A stretch of DNA of 64,000 nucleotides from Pseudomonas sp. Leaf58 (GCF_003627215.1 NZ_CP032677.1:1741501-1805500), one strand, 5' to 3'. Numbered from the stretch's first letter, positions 49,088 through 58,227 are shown. The notes: generated by a model from the sequence alone, not told the origin. Translations and numbers: made by a program.

Positions 49088-49116
49088 AACCCTGCCAACT
49101 GGCGGGGTTTTCTTTT
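49088..49116 (+). terminator. Second hairpin with T run before holin
   Basis: AACCCTGCC / GGCGGGGTT (one mismatch) followed by TTCTTTTT. It lies in a 207-base gap before the holin gene, so late transcription must start after it or be antiterminated. Confidence 0.75.
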
Positions 49117-49147
49117 TCCGGCGCCGTGCTTTGCAAATGAGGCTTAC

Positions 49148-49495
49148 ATGAACAGCGAGCAACAAACGTTAGCCGAACTGCCAATCTGGATGGTGATCGT
49201 GCTGTCCCTGGTCGGCGGTGTTTCGGGAGAGATGTGGCGGGCGGACATGGCGGGCGCTCGCGGTTGGGGGCTGATTCGCCGGTTGGCGTTGCGCTCTGGT
49301 GCCTGCGTGACCTGCGGTCTTTCGACCAACATGCTGCTGTACGCCCTCGGCGTATCGGTATGGGCGGCAGCAGCGGTTGGATGCTTGGCTGCGATGGCCG
49401 GCGCCGATGTCGCTATCAACCTCTACATGCGCTGGGCCGCCAAGCGGCTGGGCGTGAGCGAGATGCCACCGCCCAGTCACCCTGGTGCCGGTTAA
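49148..49495 (+). CDS. Probable holin
   Basis: A 115-residue protein. Hydrophobic segments are near residues 13-27, 54-75 and 77-92, with a charged C-terminal end (AAKRLGVSEMPPPSH). The size, segment number and position ahead of the terminase genes fit phage holins of the LydA/class I type. No endolysin gene is found in this window. Confidence 0.68.
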   Translation: MNSEQQTLAELPIWMVIVLSLVGGVSGEMWRADMAGARGWGLIRRLALRSGACVTCGLSTNMLLYALGVSVWAAAAVGCLAAMAGADVAINLYMRWAAKRLGVSEMPPPSHPGAG

Positions 49496-49510
49496 GACAA
49501 GCGCTTCTGT

Positions 49511-49759
49511 TTAGTCGTCAACCTCATTGATGCTGACTTTGAGCGTCCTCGCGAAGTAGCCGTGATGCTCTACAGCCTCGATAACCTCTTTCCTGTTTAG
49601 TCCCAAGGGGAGGCTACCGACTTCGCTATCGACTTGGTTTGGTCGTTCAAGCCCGTTCAGAAAACTAGGTTGGAGATCTTTAAGCTGATTGATGCTTGTG
49701 CCGCGCTTCACGATCAGAAGTCTCTCAAGCGCCTGATCGCGGTAGATATCGAACTGCAT
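49511..49759 (-). CDS. Reversed orphan prophage gene, unknown
   Basis: An 82-residue protein (MQFDIYRDQALERLLIVKRG...) on the strand opposite to all surrounding phage genes. AAGGA lies 7 bases upstream of ATG 49759. The protein is acidic, has no membrane segment, and no known domain is recognised. Its strand, own ribosome site and position in the gap between holin and the next membrane protein mark it as a possible moron. Confidence 0.62.
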   Translation of the reverse strand: MQFDIYRDQALERLLIVKRGTSINQLKDLQPSFLNGLERPNQVDSEVGSLPLGLNRKEVIEAVEHHGYFARTLKVSINEVDD

Positions 49760-49835
49760 TTTCAAGTCCTTTTTGATGGGGCGTCAGAACGATGCCGCTA
49801 ACCGGACTTGTTACCACGACTGCTCTTATTTTTAC

Positions 49836-49855
49836 AGCTCACCAATCTGTGAGCT
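49836..49855. promoter_or_regulatory. Perfect palindrome upstream of the reversed gene
   Basis: AGCTCAC-CAATCT-GTGAGCT has 7-bp arms and a 6-base spacer. It lies 77 bases upstream of the reversed orphan gene and 22 bases upstream of the forward gene at 49877. It may be an operator for either. Confidence 0.5.
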
Positions 49856-49876
49856 CAACCTACCTGTGAGGTGCTT

Positions 49877-50221
49877 ATGACTCAGAAAACTTACACCGTG
49901 TTTCTGCCTGATCGTCCCTTGCCCATTTGTATCGAGGCTGACGATTTCGCGCCTTTGGGTTGCGAGCTGGTTCTGCGTAAGGGCGACGAAGCGGTGGCGC
50001 GTACTTCTGATCGCGGTTTTGTGGTTCGTACCGATTTGGCGCGCGAGTCTTGCGCAAATGCTGAACTGTTGCCCTGGGAGCCGAAGCGTTCGACCGTGGA
50101 GCCAATTGCGCCTGGCGCCGTTGCGGAGATCAAAAGCCATCCTGCCCCTGTGTGGCCTTTTTTGGCCGGTGTCGGTGCGGCGTTGGCTGGCCTTTATGGG
50201 GTCGGCTGCTGGTTGGTGTGA
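49877..50221 (+). CDS. Small prophage membrane protein, unknown
   Basis: A 114-residue protein. Residues 1-85 are soluble and acidic-rich (TVFLPDRPLPICIEADDFAP). A C-terminal membrane segment is at about 95-112 (FLAGVGAALAGLYGVGCWLV). The ATG at 49877 follows GAGGTG. The protein may be a lysis accessory or membrane-tethered factor, but no family is recognised. Confidence 0.66.
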   Translation: MTQKTYTVFLPDRPLPICIEADDFAPLGCELVLRKGDEAVARTSDRGFVVRTDLARESCANAELLPWEPKRSTVEPIAPGAVAEIKSHPAPVWPFLAGVGAALAGLYGVGCWLV

Positions 50222-50387
50222 TGAAGTACTCCGGTCGTTGCTGGCTAGGGCCGGGGACCCTGGCGATATGGCCGGGGTACGGGGCAGGAAACCCGCGGTT
50301 CTTTGTTAGCGGAAGGTTCACCAGCTTAGTGAACTGCGGTGAACTGGTTAACCCCCTGAGTTCATTGGGTGAACTGGACATTTCGAC
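50222..50387. other. Repeat-bearing region just before terminase (candidate cos)
   Basis: 166 bases. GTGAACTG-like sites occur at 50328-50336, 50338-50347 (GGTGAACTGG) and 50368-50377 (GGTGAACTGG). Inverted relatives GGTTCACCAG (50315-50324) and TGAGTTCAT (50357-50365) are also present. A G-rich CCGGGGTACGGGGC lies at about 50271. In lambda the cos site precedes the terminase small subunit gene and carries similar binding-site repeats. Confidence 0.5.
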
Positions 50388-50969
50388 ATGACCCACCTGA
50401 CGAAATCGGAGTTCGCTGCCCGGCACGGATGGTCGAAATCCTACGTTTCAAAACTGGCCAAGCAGGATCGCCTGGTGCTAACCGCCGACGGTAAGGTCGA
50501 TGTAGAAGCCACAGAACTGCTGCTGGCCGAATCTGCCGATCCGAGCAAGGCGGCTGTCGCCGCTCGGCACGAGGAACACCGCGTCGAGCGGGATGTTCGA
50601 AGCCAGCTCCAGCCCGGCCACGGCCCAGCTGCGACGCTGCAGCCAGATTCGGCGTCCGTTGGGGCTCACAACTTCCAGAAGGCGAAGGCGCACCGCGAGT
50701 ACTACCTCGCCCAACTGGCTGAGGCAGAGTTCAACAAGGTCCAGGGCAACCTGGTCGAGCGGCAGGCTGTAGAAGATGCCGCGTACTCTGCGGGTCGTAT
50801 GCTTCGCGATCAGTTTCTCGGCCTTGCGCCACAGCTGGCCGCCGAGCTGGTCGCGATGAGTGATCCTTGGGACATCGAGAAACACCTCGTTGACGCCTTC
50901 CGCCGTGTCTTCACCGAGGTCGGCAAGATGAACAGCGCCGACCTTTCGCAAGCCATTACACAGAGCTGA
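50388..50969 (+). CDS. Terminase small subunit
   Basis: A 193-residue Nu1/DUF1441-type small terminase that recognises phage DNA for packaging. The N-terminal winged helix reads SEFAARHGWSKSYVSKLAKQ. A helical, charged linker leads to a C-terminal part (DQFLGLAPQLAAELVAMSD) for contact with the large subunit. It begins 10 bases after the last GGTGAACTGG repeat and ends 4 bases before the large subunit gene. Confidence 0.86.
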   Translation: MTHLTKSEFAARHGWSKSYVSKLAKQDRLVLTADGKVDVEATELLLAESADPSKAAVAARHEEHRVERDVRSQLQPGHGPAATLQPDSASVGAHNFQKAKAHREYYLAQLAEAEFNKVQGNLVERQAVEDAAYSAGRMLRDQFLGLAPQLAAELVAMSDPWDIEKHLVDAFRRVFTEVGKMNSADLSQAITQS

Positions 50970-50973
50970 GCCT

Positions 50974-53016
50974 ATGCCCACCGGATACGCAGACGGTGCC
51001 GAGGTGTACCGCGAAGCGTATTGCAGAGGGCTGAAGCCTGACCCCGATCTGTGGGTCGACGAGTGGTCGGACGAGTACATGCGGATCCCGCGTGATACCG
51101 GTGCCGCAGAGCCTGGCAAGTACCGCACCGCGCGTACACCGTACGCCCGAGAACCCATGCGCTGCCTGTCTCCAGCCCACCCGTGCAAGCGGGTGGTGAC
51201 CAAGGTCGCATCGCAGCTGATGAAAACGCAGATTGCCCTGAACTGGATCGGGGCGCTGATACACATGGCGCCGTCAAACATCTTGACGCTACTGCCCAGC
51301 CTGGGACTAGCCAAGCGGGTGTCCTCGCGGATCGGTAAGACGATCGATGCAACGCCCGAGCTCAAGGCGCGTGTGGCGGCTAACCGCTCCAGAGATGCCC
51401 GCAACACCATGGACACCAAGGAGTTCGAGGGTGGCACGTTGTTCGCCACCACGGCCGGCTCGGCTGCCAACTTGTCCGAGCTGTCGGCGCGGTACATCTA
51501 CGGCGATGAGGTTGATCGTTGGGATGTCGATGTCGACCAAGAGGGCGACCCCATCAAGCTGGCCGAAGCCAGGGGCAGTACCTTCGGCCGCAATGCCAAG
51601 TTCTATTTCTCCAGCTCACCGCTCATCAAGGGGGCGTCGCGGATCGACGACCTCTTCATGATGGGCGACCAGCGCCACTTCTACGTGCCGTGCCCGACCT
51701 GTGGGCACATGCAGGTGCTGAGCTGGGATCGCCTGCTGTACTCGCCTGACTTCAGCACCGTTCACTACCAGTGCGCTGGGTCGGATTGTGATGTGCTGAT
51801 CGAGGAGCACCACAAGAGCGAGATGCTGGCGAAAGGCGAGTGGCGCGCGCATGCGAAAGGGGACGGCGAGACGGTGAGCTTCCAGCTTAACGCGCTGTAT
51901 GCCCCGCTGGGCTGGCACTCGTGGACGATGTTGGCCCGCGAGTTCGAGGAAGCCAAGCGCGCCCAGGACCGCGGCGATCTGGAGCCCATGCAGGTGTTCT
52001 ACAACACCCGCCTGGCTGAGGTCTGGGACAGTGCGATCGAGCAGACCAAGGCCGAAGTACTGCAGGCCCGCGCGCTGCAAGAAGACTACGTGCTCGGCAC
52101 ATTGCCAGTGGGAGCGCTTGCGTTGACGGCCTCCGTCGACGTTCAGGCCAACCGCCTGGAGCTGATGGTCATGGCCTGGGGCGTTGGCATGGAACGCTGG
52201 GTGGTCGATCACCAGGTGATCCCCGGTGACCCGGCCGACGAGCGCACCTGGGCGCTGCTCGATGACCGCCTCAAGATTCGCTACCGCCACCCTTGCGGGG
52301 TAAGCCTGGCGATCTTGGCCACTGGCATCGACTCCGGCGGCCACCACACCCATGAGGTCTACCAGTTCACCCGCGTACGCCGTTGGCGCAACGTGTTTGC
52401 GCTCAAGGGGGCGAGTAAGCCGGGCCGGCCTGTTATCGCCCAGCGCCCGTCGCAGGTGGACGTCACCTGGAAAGGCCAGACCGAGCGAAACGGTGCTGAG
52501 TTGTGGATCGTCGGTACCGACACGGCCAAGGACTGGATCTATAACCGCTACAGCTTCGAGAAGGGCCCTGGTGCGCTGCACTTCGCCAAGGACCTGCCGG
52601 ACGAGTTCTTCCAGCAGTGCGTGGCCGAACGCAAGATCGCGCGCTACGTGAAGGGCTACAAGCGGATCGAGTGGGTCAAGAGCAAGGCCGAGCGCAACGA
52701 GGCGCTGGACCTCATGGTGTACAACCTGGCCATGGCCAACTTCCTTGGCCTGCACCGGTACGGCGAACAAGACTGGGACAAGCTGCGGCAGGCGCTCGCG
52801 CAGGCCAGCCTGTTCGACCAAGGCGAGCAGAATCCAGCCCGGCCCAAGGCCCGCGAGCCGGTGGCAGATGACCAGGGTGAAGATGATTCGCCGCCACCAA
52901 CTGCACCGACGCAGGTCAGGCGCAACGAGCCTCCCCCACAACAGCCGGCCCCACGTGCCGCACCCCAACCCATGCACCGCCGCAGCTCCAGCAGCGGCTA
53001 CCTGAAGAGACGCTGA
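50974..53016 (+). CDS. Terminase large subunit (lambda gpA type)
   Basis: A 680-residue packaging ATPase and nuclease of the GpA family. The ATPase half has the deviant Walker A VTKVASQLMKTQIALN near residues 72-87 and the Walker B-like IYGDEVDRW near 175-183. A Cys4 zinc knuckle (CPTCGHM with YQCAGSDC) lies near 234-265. The C-terminal half carries the nuclease domain, and the last 60 residues are Pro/Ala rich and probably bind the portal. This family works with a cos-cutting system. Confidence 0.93.
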   Translation: MPTGYADGAEVYREAYCRGLKPDPDLWVDEWSDEYMRIPRDTGAAEPGKYRTARTPYAREPMRCLSPAHPCKRVVTKVASQLMKTQIALNWIGALIHMAPSNILTLLPSLGLAKRVSSRIGKTIDATPELKARVAANRSRDARNTMDTKEFEGGTLFATTAGSAANLSELSARYIYGDEVDRWDVDVDQEGDPIKLAEARGSTFGRNAKFYFSSSPLIKGASRIDDLFMMGDQRHFYVPCPTCGHMQVLSWDRLLYSPDFSTVHYQCAGSDCDVLIEEHHKSEMLAKGEWRAHAKGDGETVSFQLNALYAPLGWHSWTMLAREFEEAKRAQDRGDLEPMQVFYNTRLAEVWDSAIEQTKAEVLQARALQEDYVLGTLPVGALALTASVDVQANRLELMVMAWGVGMERWVVDHQVIPGDPADERTWALLDDRLKIRYRHPCGVSLAILATGIDSGGHHTHEVYQFTRVRRWRNVFALKGASKPGRPVIAQRPSQVDVTWKGQTERNGAELWIVGTDTAKDWIYNRYSFEKGPGALHFAKDLPDEFFQQCVAERKIARYVKGYKRIEWVKSKAERNEALDLMVYNLAMANFLGLHRYGEQDWDKLRQALAQASLFDQGEQNPARPKAREPVADDQGEDDSPPPTAPTQVRRNEPPPQQPAPRAAPQPMHRRSSSSGYLKRR

Positions 53017-53017
53017 C

Positions 53018-53224
53018 ATGGCTTACACAAAAGCAGACCTCGCCACCGTCGAGCGTGCGATCGCGCGTGGTGAAAAGATCGTTCGGTACTCGGATCGTAC
53101 CGTCGAGTATCGAACGGTCGATGAGTTGATCAAGGCCCGCGACCTGATCCAGTCTGAACTGGTGAAGGCCGCCGGGCCACGCTCGCGCGTGACTCGCCTC
53201 TACCATGGGGGCAAGGGACTGTGA
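53018..53224 (+). CDS. Head-tail joining protein gpW
   Basis: A 68-residue helical protein with the pattern of lambda gpW (YTKADLATVERAIARGEK, then VDELIKARDLIQSELVK). gpW plugs the portal before gpFII adds. It is followed by a 4-base overlap (GTGA) with the portal gene. Confidence 0.87.
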   Translation: MAYTKADLATVERAIARGEKIVRYSDRTVEYRTVDELIKARDLIQSELVKAAGPRSRVTRLYHGGKGL

Positions 53225-54702
53225 GCGGACGTTATATGTCCCTCGGCCGTTCGGGCATCTTGGTGCCCGAGCGGATCAAGGCCAGCTACGAAGGCGCCGC
53301 CGAGGGACGGCGCTCATCGGGGTGGGATGCGCCGGACACCGGCGTGAACAGCCTGATCATGCCAGCCTTGCGCAACCTGCGTTCCCGCTCCCGCAGCGCG
53401 GTCCGCAATGACCCATACGCCGCCAACGTCATCGACAAGCGGGTCAGTAACCTGATCGGCACCGGCATCACACCGCATCCGCAGTTGGCGGACAAAGAGG
53501 TGCGCAGGACGATGCAGGTGCTGTGGGAGGATTGGGTCGATGAGGCTGACGCCGATCAGCTCACCGACTTCTACGGTCTCCAGGCCCTGGTGGCGCGCAC
53601 CGTGGAGCAGTCAGGCGAATGCTTCATCCGTCTGCGCCCGCGCCGGCTGGAGGATGGCTATGCGGTGCCACTGCAACTGCAGTGCCTGGCGCCGGAGTTC
53701 GTCCCTCACGACAAGTTCGAGATGACCCGCTTTGGAAACGTCATCCGCGCCGGGATCGAATTCAACGGCATGGGCCGGCGGGTGGCGTACTGGTGCTACC
53801 GCGTCCACCCCAGCGACAAGTCCTCGCTGAATGTTGGCTACAACCAGTTGGTACGGGTTCCGGCCGAGCAGATGCTGCACATCTTCGAGCCGTTGGAGCC
53901 GGGGCAATTGCGCGGTGTGCCGCGCTTGGCGCCGGTCCTGAAGCGCTTGCGCAGCCTGGACAACTTCGACGATGCGGTGCTGTTCCGGCAGGAGGTGGCC
54001 AACCTGTTCGCAGGCTTCGTGCGCAAGCCTGCACCGGACGGTCGGCCACAGCTTGATCCCCTCACCGGTGCGCCAGTCGACCTCGACCGGGATGGTTTTA
54101 CCCCCATGGTGGGGCTGGAACCCGGCACCGTGCAGGAGCTGGGGGCCGGCGAGGAGATCGAGTTCTCCGACCCGCCGGACGCGGGCAACAACTACCGCGA
54201 CTTCATGCGGCAGCAACTGATGGCTGCTGCTGCCGGCACCGGCTTGCCTTACGAGTTGATGACCGGCGACATGCAGGGCGTGAACGACCGCGCGATCCGC
54301 GTGGTGCTGACTGAGTTCCGGCGCCGGCTGGAGCAGCTGCAGTTCCAAGTCTACGTCCACCAGTTGTGCCGCCCGGTGCGGCAAGCCTGGTTGGATATGG
54401 CCGTGCTGGCTGGGGCGCTCGACCTGCCGGATTACTCGCAGCGGCGCCGCGAATACCAGCGCACCCGCTGGGTGCCGCAAGGCTGGGCCTACATCCACCC
54501 CGTTCAAGACGTCCAGTCCCGGCAGATGGAGATCGCTGCCGGGTTCACCACGCGCAGCGAGACTTGCTTGCGCAACGGTACCGATGCCGAGGTGGTGGAC
54601 GAAGAAAACGCCGCCGATCTCGCCCGGGCGCAGAGCCTGGGTATCAAGTACAGCACTTTGTCGGCGGTCGATGACGATCCCGACGAGAAGGAGAAAGCAT
54701 GA
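53221..54702 (+). CDS. Portal protein (lambda gpB family)
   Basis: A 493-residue portal of the lambda family. Conserved segments are NDPYAANVIDKRVSNLIGTG near residues 62-81, VEQSGECFIRLRPR near 123-136 and GLPYELMTGDMQGVNDRAIR near 341-360. It starts from GTG 53221. An alternative ATG lies 15 bases later. Its stop overlaps the protease gene by 4 bases. Confidence 0.92.
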   Translation: MSGRYMSLGRSGILVPERIKASYEGAAEGRRSSGWDAPDTGVNSLIMPALRNLRSRSRSAVRNDPYAANVIDKRVSNLIGTGITPHPQLADKEVRRTMQVLWEDWVDEADADQLTDFYGLQALVARTVEQSGECFIRLRPRRLEDGYAVPLQLQCLAPEFVPHDKFEMTRFGNVIRAGIEFNGMGRRVAYWCYRVHPSDKSSLNVGYNQLVRVPAEQMLHIFEPLEPGQLRGVPRLAPVLKRLRSLDNFDDAVLFRQEVANLFAGFVRKPAPDGRPQLDPLTGAPVDLDRDGFTPMVGLEPGTVQELGAGEEIEFSDPPDAGNNYRDFMRQQLMAAAAGTGLPYELMTGDMQGVNDRAIRVVLTEFRRRLEQLQFQVYVHQLCRPVRQAWLDMAVLAGALDLPDYSQRRREYQRTRWVPQGWAYIHPVQDVQSRQMEIAAGFTTRSETCLRNGTDAEVVDEENAADLARAQSLGIKYSTLSAVDDDPDEKEKA

Positions 54703-55850
54703 CCCCCCTGAAGCCCCTCCGTATTTTCAACAAGGCGCCAACGCCGCAGCCCGAAAACGAACAGCACTGGTACCGCATCAGCGCTGCGACCGAGGCAGAA
54801 GGTGCTACTGGCGCAGAGCCAACCCCGATCGAGATCTACATCTATGGCGAGATCGGTGGCTGGGGCATCACCGCCAACCAGTTCATTCGCGACCTGAAGG
54901 CGATCGATGACGGTGTCTCGCCGGTACAGGTGGCCTTCAACACCAACGGCGGCGACCTGTTCGAGGGTGTGGCCATCCATAACGCGCTGAGCCGCCTGGG
55001 CGAGCGCTGCACCGCTCGGATCGATGCCTTGGCGGCGAGCGCGGGTAGCGTTGCGGTATGCGGCGCTCACCGGGTGGTGATGGCGTCGAACGCGATCCTG
55101 ATGATTCACAACCCTTACACATGGATTGAAGGTGACGCCGAAGAGCTACGCCGGGTGGCCGATGTGCTCGACCAGGCTTTCGAGGTGATCATCGCGGCTT
55201 ACAAGGCCAAGTCGCCTGACATCGATGAAGCCGAACTGCGCCGCCTGGTCAACGCCGAGAGCTGGCTCACCGCCGAGGAGGCGCTCGCGCTCGGGCTGGT
55301 TGATGAGATTGGCGGTGGCGTGCAGGTGCGGGCATGCCTGGGGAATGGCGCGGCCATGGCCCGGTACCAGAAAACCCCTCAGACGTTGCTCGATCAGTTG
55401 GCCAATAAGCCGCCGGCAGCCGACCCGGCAAAGCCGCCTGCGCCGACCAAGCCTGACGTCGCCGACTCCACGGCACTGGCGCTGATGATCACTCAGGGCT
55501 GTTCCAAGGCGGGTATCGGCAATCTGGCTGAGACGCTGATCGCATCGACCAAGCTGACAGACGCGGCCACGGTGCAGGCAGCGCTTAAGCAGGCTAAAGG
55601 CGTACACGATCTGTGTGTCGCGGCGCGGTTGCCTGAGTTGACCAAAGAGTACGTCGCTGCCGGCCTGGATGCTGACGCGGTGCGGGCGCGGCTGTTCGAG
55701 AAGATTGTCAGCTCCGGTAAGGGCTTCGAGATCAACAACGCCCTGCCGCCGGCTGACGACGATCAAGAGAAGGTCAAGGCGCAACTCCCCAATCCATCCA
55801 ACATCTGGGCTGCCCGCCGGCAGGCCGCTAATAAAGGAGCACGACCATGA
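54699..55850 (+). CDS. ClpP-type head maturation protease
   Basis: A 383-residue protease. The ClpP-like domain (residues 42-210) has Ser in ALAASAGSVAV near 116 and His in MIHNPYTW near 141. The last 150 residues are an unrelated helical extension that may be a scaffold. It is equivalent to lambda gpC and processes the prohead. It overlaps the portal gene before it and the decoration protein gene after it. Confidence 0.9.
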   Translation: MTPLKPLRIFNKAPTPQPENEQHWYRISAATEAEGATGAEPTPIEIYIYGEIGGWGITANQFIRDLKAIDDGVSPVQVAFNTNGGDLFEGVAIHNALSRLGERCTARIDALAASAGSVAVCGAHRVVMASNAILMIHNPYTWIEGDAEELRRVADVLDQAFEVIIAAYKAKSPDIDEAELRRLVNAESWLTAEEALALGLVDEIGGGVQVRACLGNGAAMARYQKTPQTLLDQLANKPPAADPAKPPAPTKPDVADSTALALMITQGCSKAGIGNLAETLIASTKLTDAATVQAALKQAKGVHDLCVAARLPELTKEYVAAGLDADAVRARLFEKIVSSGKGFEINNALPPADDDQEKVKAQLPNPSNIWAARRQAANKGARP

Positions 55851-56194
55851 GCACCATCCACCAGGAACCGATCCACGCCGGTGAATTTCTGCTTTCTGAA
55901 GGTGCCGGGAAAATCTCCCGCGAAGCCATCAATATCGTCGCTGGCCCAGCGCTGGTTGCTGGCCAGTTGCTCGGTCTGGTAACCGCAAGTGGTGAGTTCG
56001 CTCCCTACAACCCCGAAGCTGAAGACGGCAGCGAGAACGCCGTCTGCATCCTCTTCGCTCCGCTCGGCGAATCGGACGTCTCGCGACGTGGGCGCGCTGT
56101 GGTGCGACTGGCCGAGGTCACCGAGGCGCTGTTGACGGGCCTCGACGGCGATGCGGAAAAGTCCTTGGCGGCGCACTTCATCATCCTGCGTTGA
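55847..56194 (+). CDS. Head decoration protein (gpD-like)
   Basis: A 115-residue protein of the HDPD/gpD type, with residues GEFLLSEGAGKISREAINI near 12-30 and a body of mixed beta strands. It stabilises the expanded capsid in lambda-like phages. The order protease, decoration, capsid is the lambda order. A hairpin lies between it and the capsid gene. Confidence 0.85.
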   Translation: MSTIHQEPIHAGEFLLSEGAGKISREAINIVAGPALVAGQLLGLVTASGEFAPYNPEAEDGSENAVCILFAPLGESDVSRRGRAVVRLAEVTEALLTGLDGDAEKSLAAHFIILR

Positions 56195-56215
56195 CCTGAC
56201 CCCTTCCTTTTTCCA

Positions 56216-56234
56216 ACCCCGCCTTGAGCGGGGT
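56216..56234 (+). terminator. Hairpin between decoration and capsid genes
   Basis: ACCCCGC / GCGGGGT with a 5-base loop, 22 bases after the decoration gene's stop. It lacks a long T run. It may be a processing or attenuation site that adjusts the gpD to capsid ratio. Confidence 0.5.
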
Positions 56235-56255
56235 TCTTACTTTCTGGAGTTCCCC

Positions 56256-57251
56256 ATGGCTGAGATTGCCATTTTTCAAGATGATGCTTTCGGCGTTGCA
56301 GCCCTGACTGCGGCCATCAACGAGCAAGAGTACGTGCCGGGCCGCCTGGCTGCTCTCGGGCTGTTCCGCGAAGAAGGCGTCCCGACCCTGACCGTTCAGA
56401 TCGAAAAGGACGGCGATACCCTCGCCCTGGTGCCTGCTGGAGAGCGGGGTACCTCCGGTTTGGTGGTCGCTGGCAGCAAGCGCAAGCTCATCCCCTTCAA
56501 CACCATTCACCTGCCGCAACGTTTCTCGATCAAGGCTGACGAGATCCAAGGTATTCGTGCCTTCGGTTCCACCACCGAACTGCAGGCTGTTCAGGCAGTC
56601 GTGAACAAACGCCTGGGCAAGGCCCGGAGCCAACTGGACGCTACTCACGAGTATCACCGCATGGGAGCGGTCAATGGCCAGGTACTCGACGCTGACGGCT
56701 CTACGGTGTTGCTGGACATCTACAAAACCTTCGGTGTGTCCCGACAGACGCTGTCGATGGCCCTCAACGACCCCAACGCCAACATCCAGGCTCAGTGCGT
56801 CGATGCGCTGGATATGCAGGAAGACGCGCTCGGCAATGTCACCACCACCGGCGCGCGTGCATTTTGTGGCAAGACGTTCTGGAAGAAACTGATCTCTCAC
56901 CCGTCGGTGGTTGAGACCTACAAGGGCAGCCAACAAGCTGCAGCCCTGCGGGGCGATGGGCGAGAGGGTTTCGAATTCGGCGGCATCAGCTGGGAGCGCT
57001 ATCGCGGCAAGGTCGGCGGTAAGGCGTATGTGTCCGATGACGAGGCTCGCCTGGTCCCAGAGGGTGTCTCGGATCTGTTCCTGTCGATCTACGCGCCGGC
57101 GGACTACATCGAGACCGTCAACACCGAGGGCCTGCCGTACTACAGCAAAATCGAGGAAATGCCTTTTGGGAAGGGTATTGACGGCGAAGCGCAGTCCAAC
57201 CCGCTGCACATCTGCACCCGTCCTCGTGCAGTCCTCCGCTTGACGATCTGA
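56256..57251 (+). CDS. Major capsid protein (gpE family)
   Basis: A 331-residue major head protein of the lambda gpE family. Typical parts are LVVAGSKRKLIPFNTIHLPQ near residue 70 and YSKIEEMPFGKGI near the end, with FWKKLISHPSVVETYKGS in the middle. ATG 56256 follows CTGGAG. The longer in-frame start overlaps the decoration gene and would add 35 residues. Confidence 0.92.
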   Translation: MAEIAIFQDDAFGVAALTAAINEQEYVPGRLAALGLFREEGVPTLTVQIEKDGDTLALVPAGERGTSGLVVAGSKRKLIPFNTIHLPQRFSIKADEIQGIRAFGSTTELQAVQAVVNKRLGKARSQLDATHEYHRMGAVNGQVLDADGSTVLLDIYKTFGVSRQTLSMALNDPNANIQAQCVDALDMQEDALGNVTTTGARAFCGKTFWKKLISHPSVVETYKGSQQAAALRGDGREGFEFGGISWERYRGKVGGKAYVSDDEARLVPEGVSDLFLSIYAPADYIETVNTEGLPYYSKIEEMPFGKGIDGEAQSNPLHICTRPRAVLRLTI

Positions 57252-57253
57252 TC

Positions 57254-57568
57254 ATGGCCTTCCGCGACCTGATCGATGACGTGGACGAGGTGGTGTTCGA
57301 TGTCCTGGGCGATCTTGCGCATATCGAAGGTCGTGAGGTTCTCGGGATGTTTTCGGCGCCGTGGCTGCAGCCCAAGCTGGGCCAAATCAATACCGGCCTG
57401 CGTGAGCCGCACCTGGTCATCCGCGTTGGCGACAACGCGGGTGTCGATACGCGACAGAGCGTGGTGGTCGATCTGCCGCCCGAGGACGGTGGTGGCAACT
57501 ACATCATCACGCGCGTAGAGCCAGGCGGTGACGGCCTGGTGACGCTTGTTCTGAGGAAAACACCATGA
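57254..57568 (+). CDS. Head-tail attachment protein (gpFII-like)
   Basis: A 104-residue protein, 2 bases after the capsid gene. The beta-rich C-terminal half (YIITRVEPGGDGLVTLVLRK) is typical of the lambda gpFII/ATP-binding type connectors. It probably joins head and tail. It overlaps the next gene by 4 bases. Confidence 0.7.
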   Translation: MAFRDLIDDVDEVVFDVLGDLAHIEGREVLGMFSAPWLQPKLGQINTGLREPHLVIRVGDNAGVDTRQSVVVDLPPEDGGGNYIITRVEPGGDGLVTLVLRKTP

Positions 57569-58227
57569 GTGTCGGCAGCTACCACAAGTTGTCAGCCAGT
57601 TCAGGGCTGCTGACCCTGCAGATGAGCCCACAAGACGTCAAAGGCTTCGAGGACTTTGCCAAGCTGGTGCCCAAGGCTATGGCTGCAGCTCAGCGACGAG
57701 CTATTAACAAGACGCTTCGTTGGCTTCGCGGACAGGTTGCGCGTGAGGTGGGGCGACAAGAGCGAATCGCCATCGCGGCTGTGAGGCAGCGGCTCAAGGC
57801 TTTCCCGATGGGCAGCAATGGGCAAGGCAAGCTGTGGTTCGGTATCCGTCCAATCGAAGCCAGTCGTGCTGGTCGTCCTCGGCAAACCCGGACCGGTGTA
57901 TCCGTTGCTGGGCGTCGCTACCAAGGGGCGTTCTACCGGCAGGTATACGGGGGCAAGCCCGATATCTGGATTCGTACAGCCAGCAAACACTTCGACTCCG
58001 CCGATTACCCGGATAGCGAAGTCGCCGGTGGGGGGGGGCGGCGGTCCGGCTGGATTTCGGAGAACGACAGTCGTTTCCCGCTGGCGAAGGCAAAGATCTC
58101 GCTCGATGACGTTCGACCTCACTTCGAAGCCTGGACCAACCGGGCTCACGAACGGTTGAAGGTCGTCCTTGAGCAAGAGCTGAACTTTGAACTGCAGAAG
58201 TATTTGCGGAGAACAGGCAATGGTTGA
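57565..58227 (+). CDS. Tail protein of the minor tail Z family
   Basis: A 220-residue basic protein of the phage minor-tail Z type (PF06763-like), with KAMAAAQRRAINKTLRWLRG near residues 38-57. It is needed at the head-proximal tail end in lambda. A poly-G run (58027-58037) is inside the gene, in a GGGGRR stretch, and the frame is intact. It overlaps the next gene by 8 bases. Confidence 0.75.
   Translation: MSVGSYHKLSASSGLLTLQMSPQDVKGFEDFAKLVPKAMAAAQRRAINKTLRWLRGQVAREVGRQERIAIAAVRQRLKAFPMGSNGQGKLWFGIRPIEASRAGRPRQTRTGVSVAGRRYQGAFYRQVYGGKPDIWIRTASKHFDSADYPDSEVAGGGGRRSGWISENDSRFPLAKAKISLDDVRPHFEAWTNRAHERLKVVLEQELNFELQKYLRRTGNG

Noticed and set aside
51616..53019. 467-codon minus-strand frame
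   Set aside because: Antisense to the terminase large subunit, without domain signs.
58027..58037. Frameshift at the poly-G run
   Set aside because: The reading frame continues normally to a matching overlap with the next gene, so no frameshift is needed.
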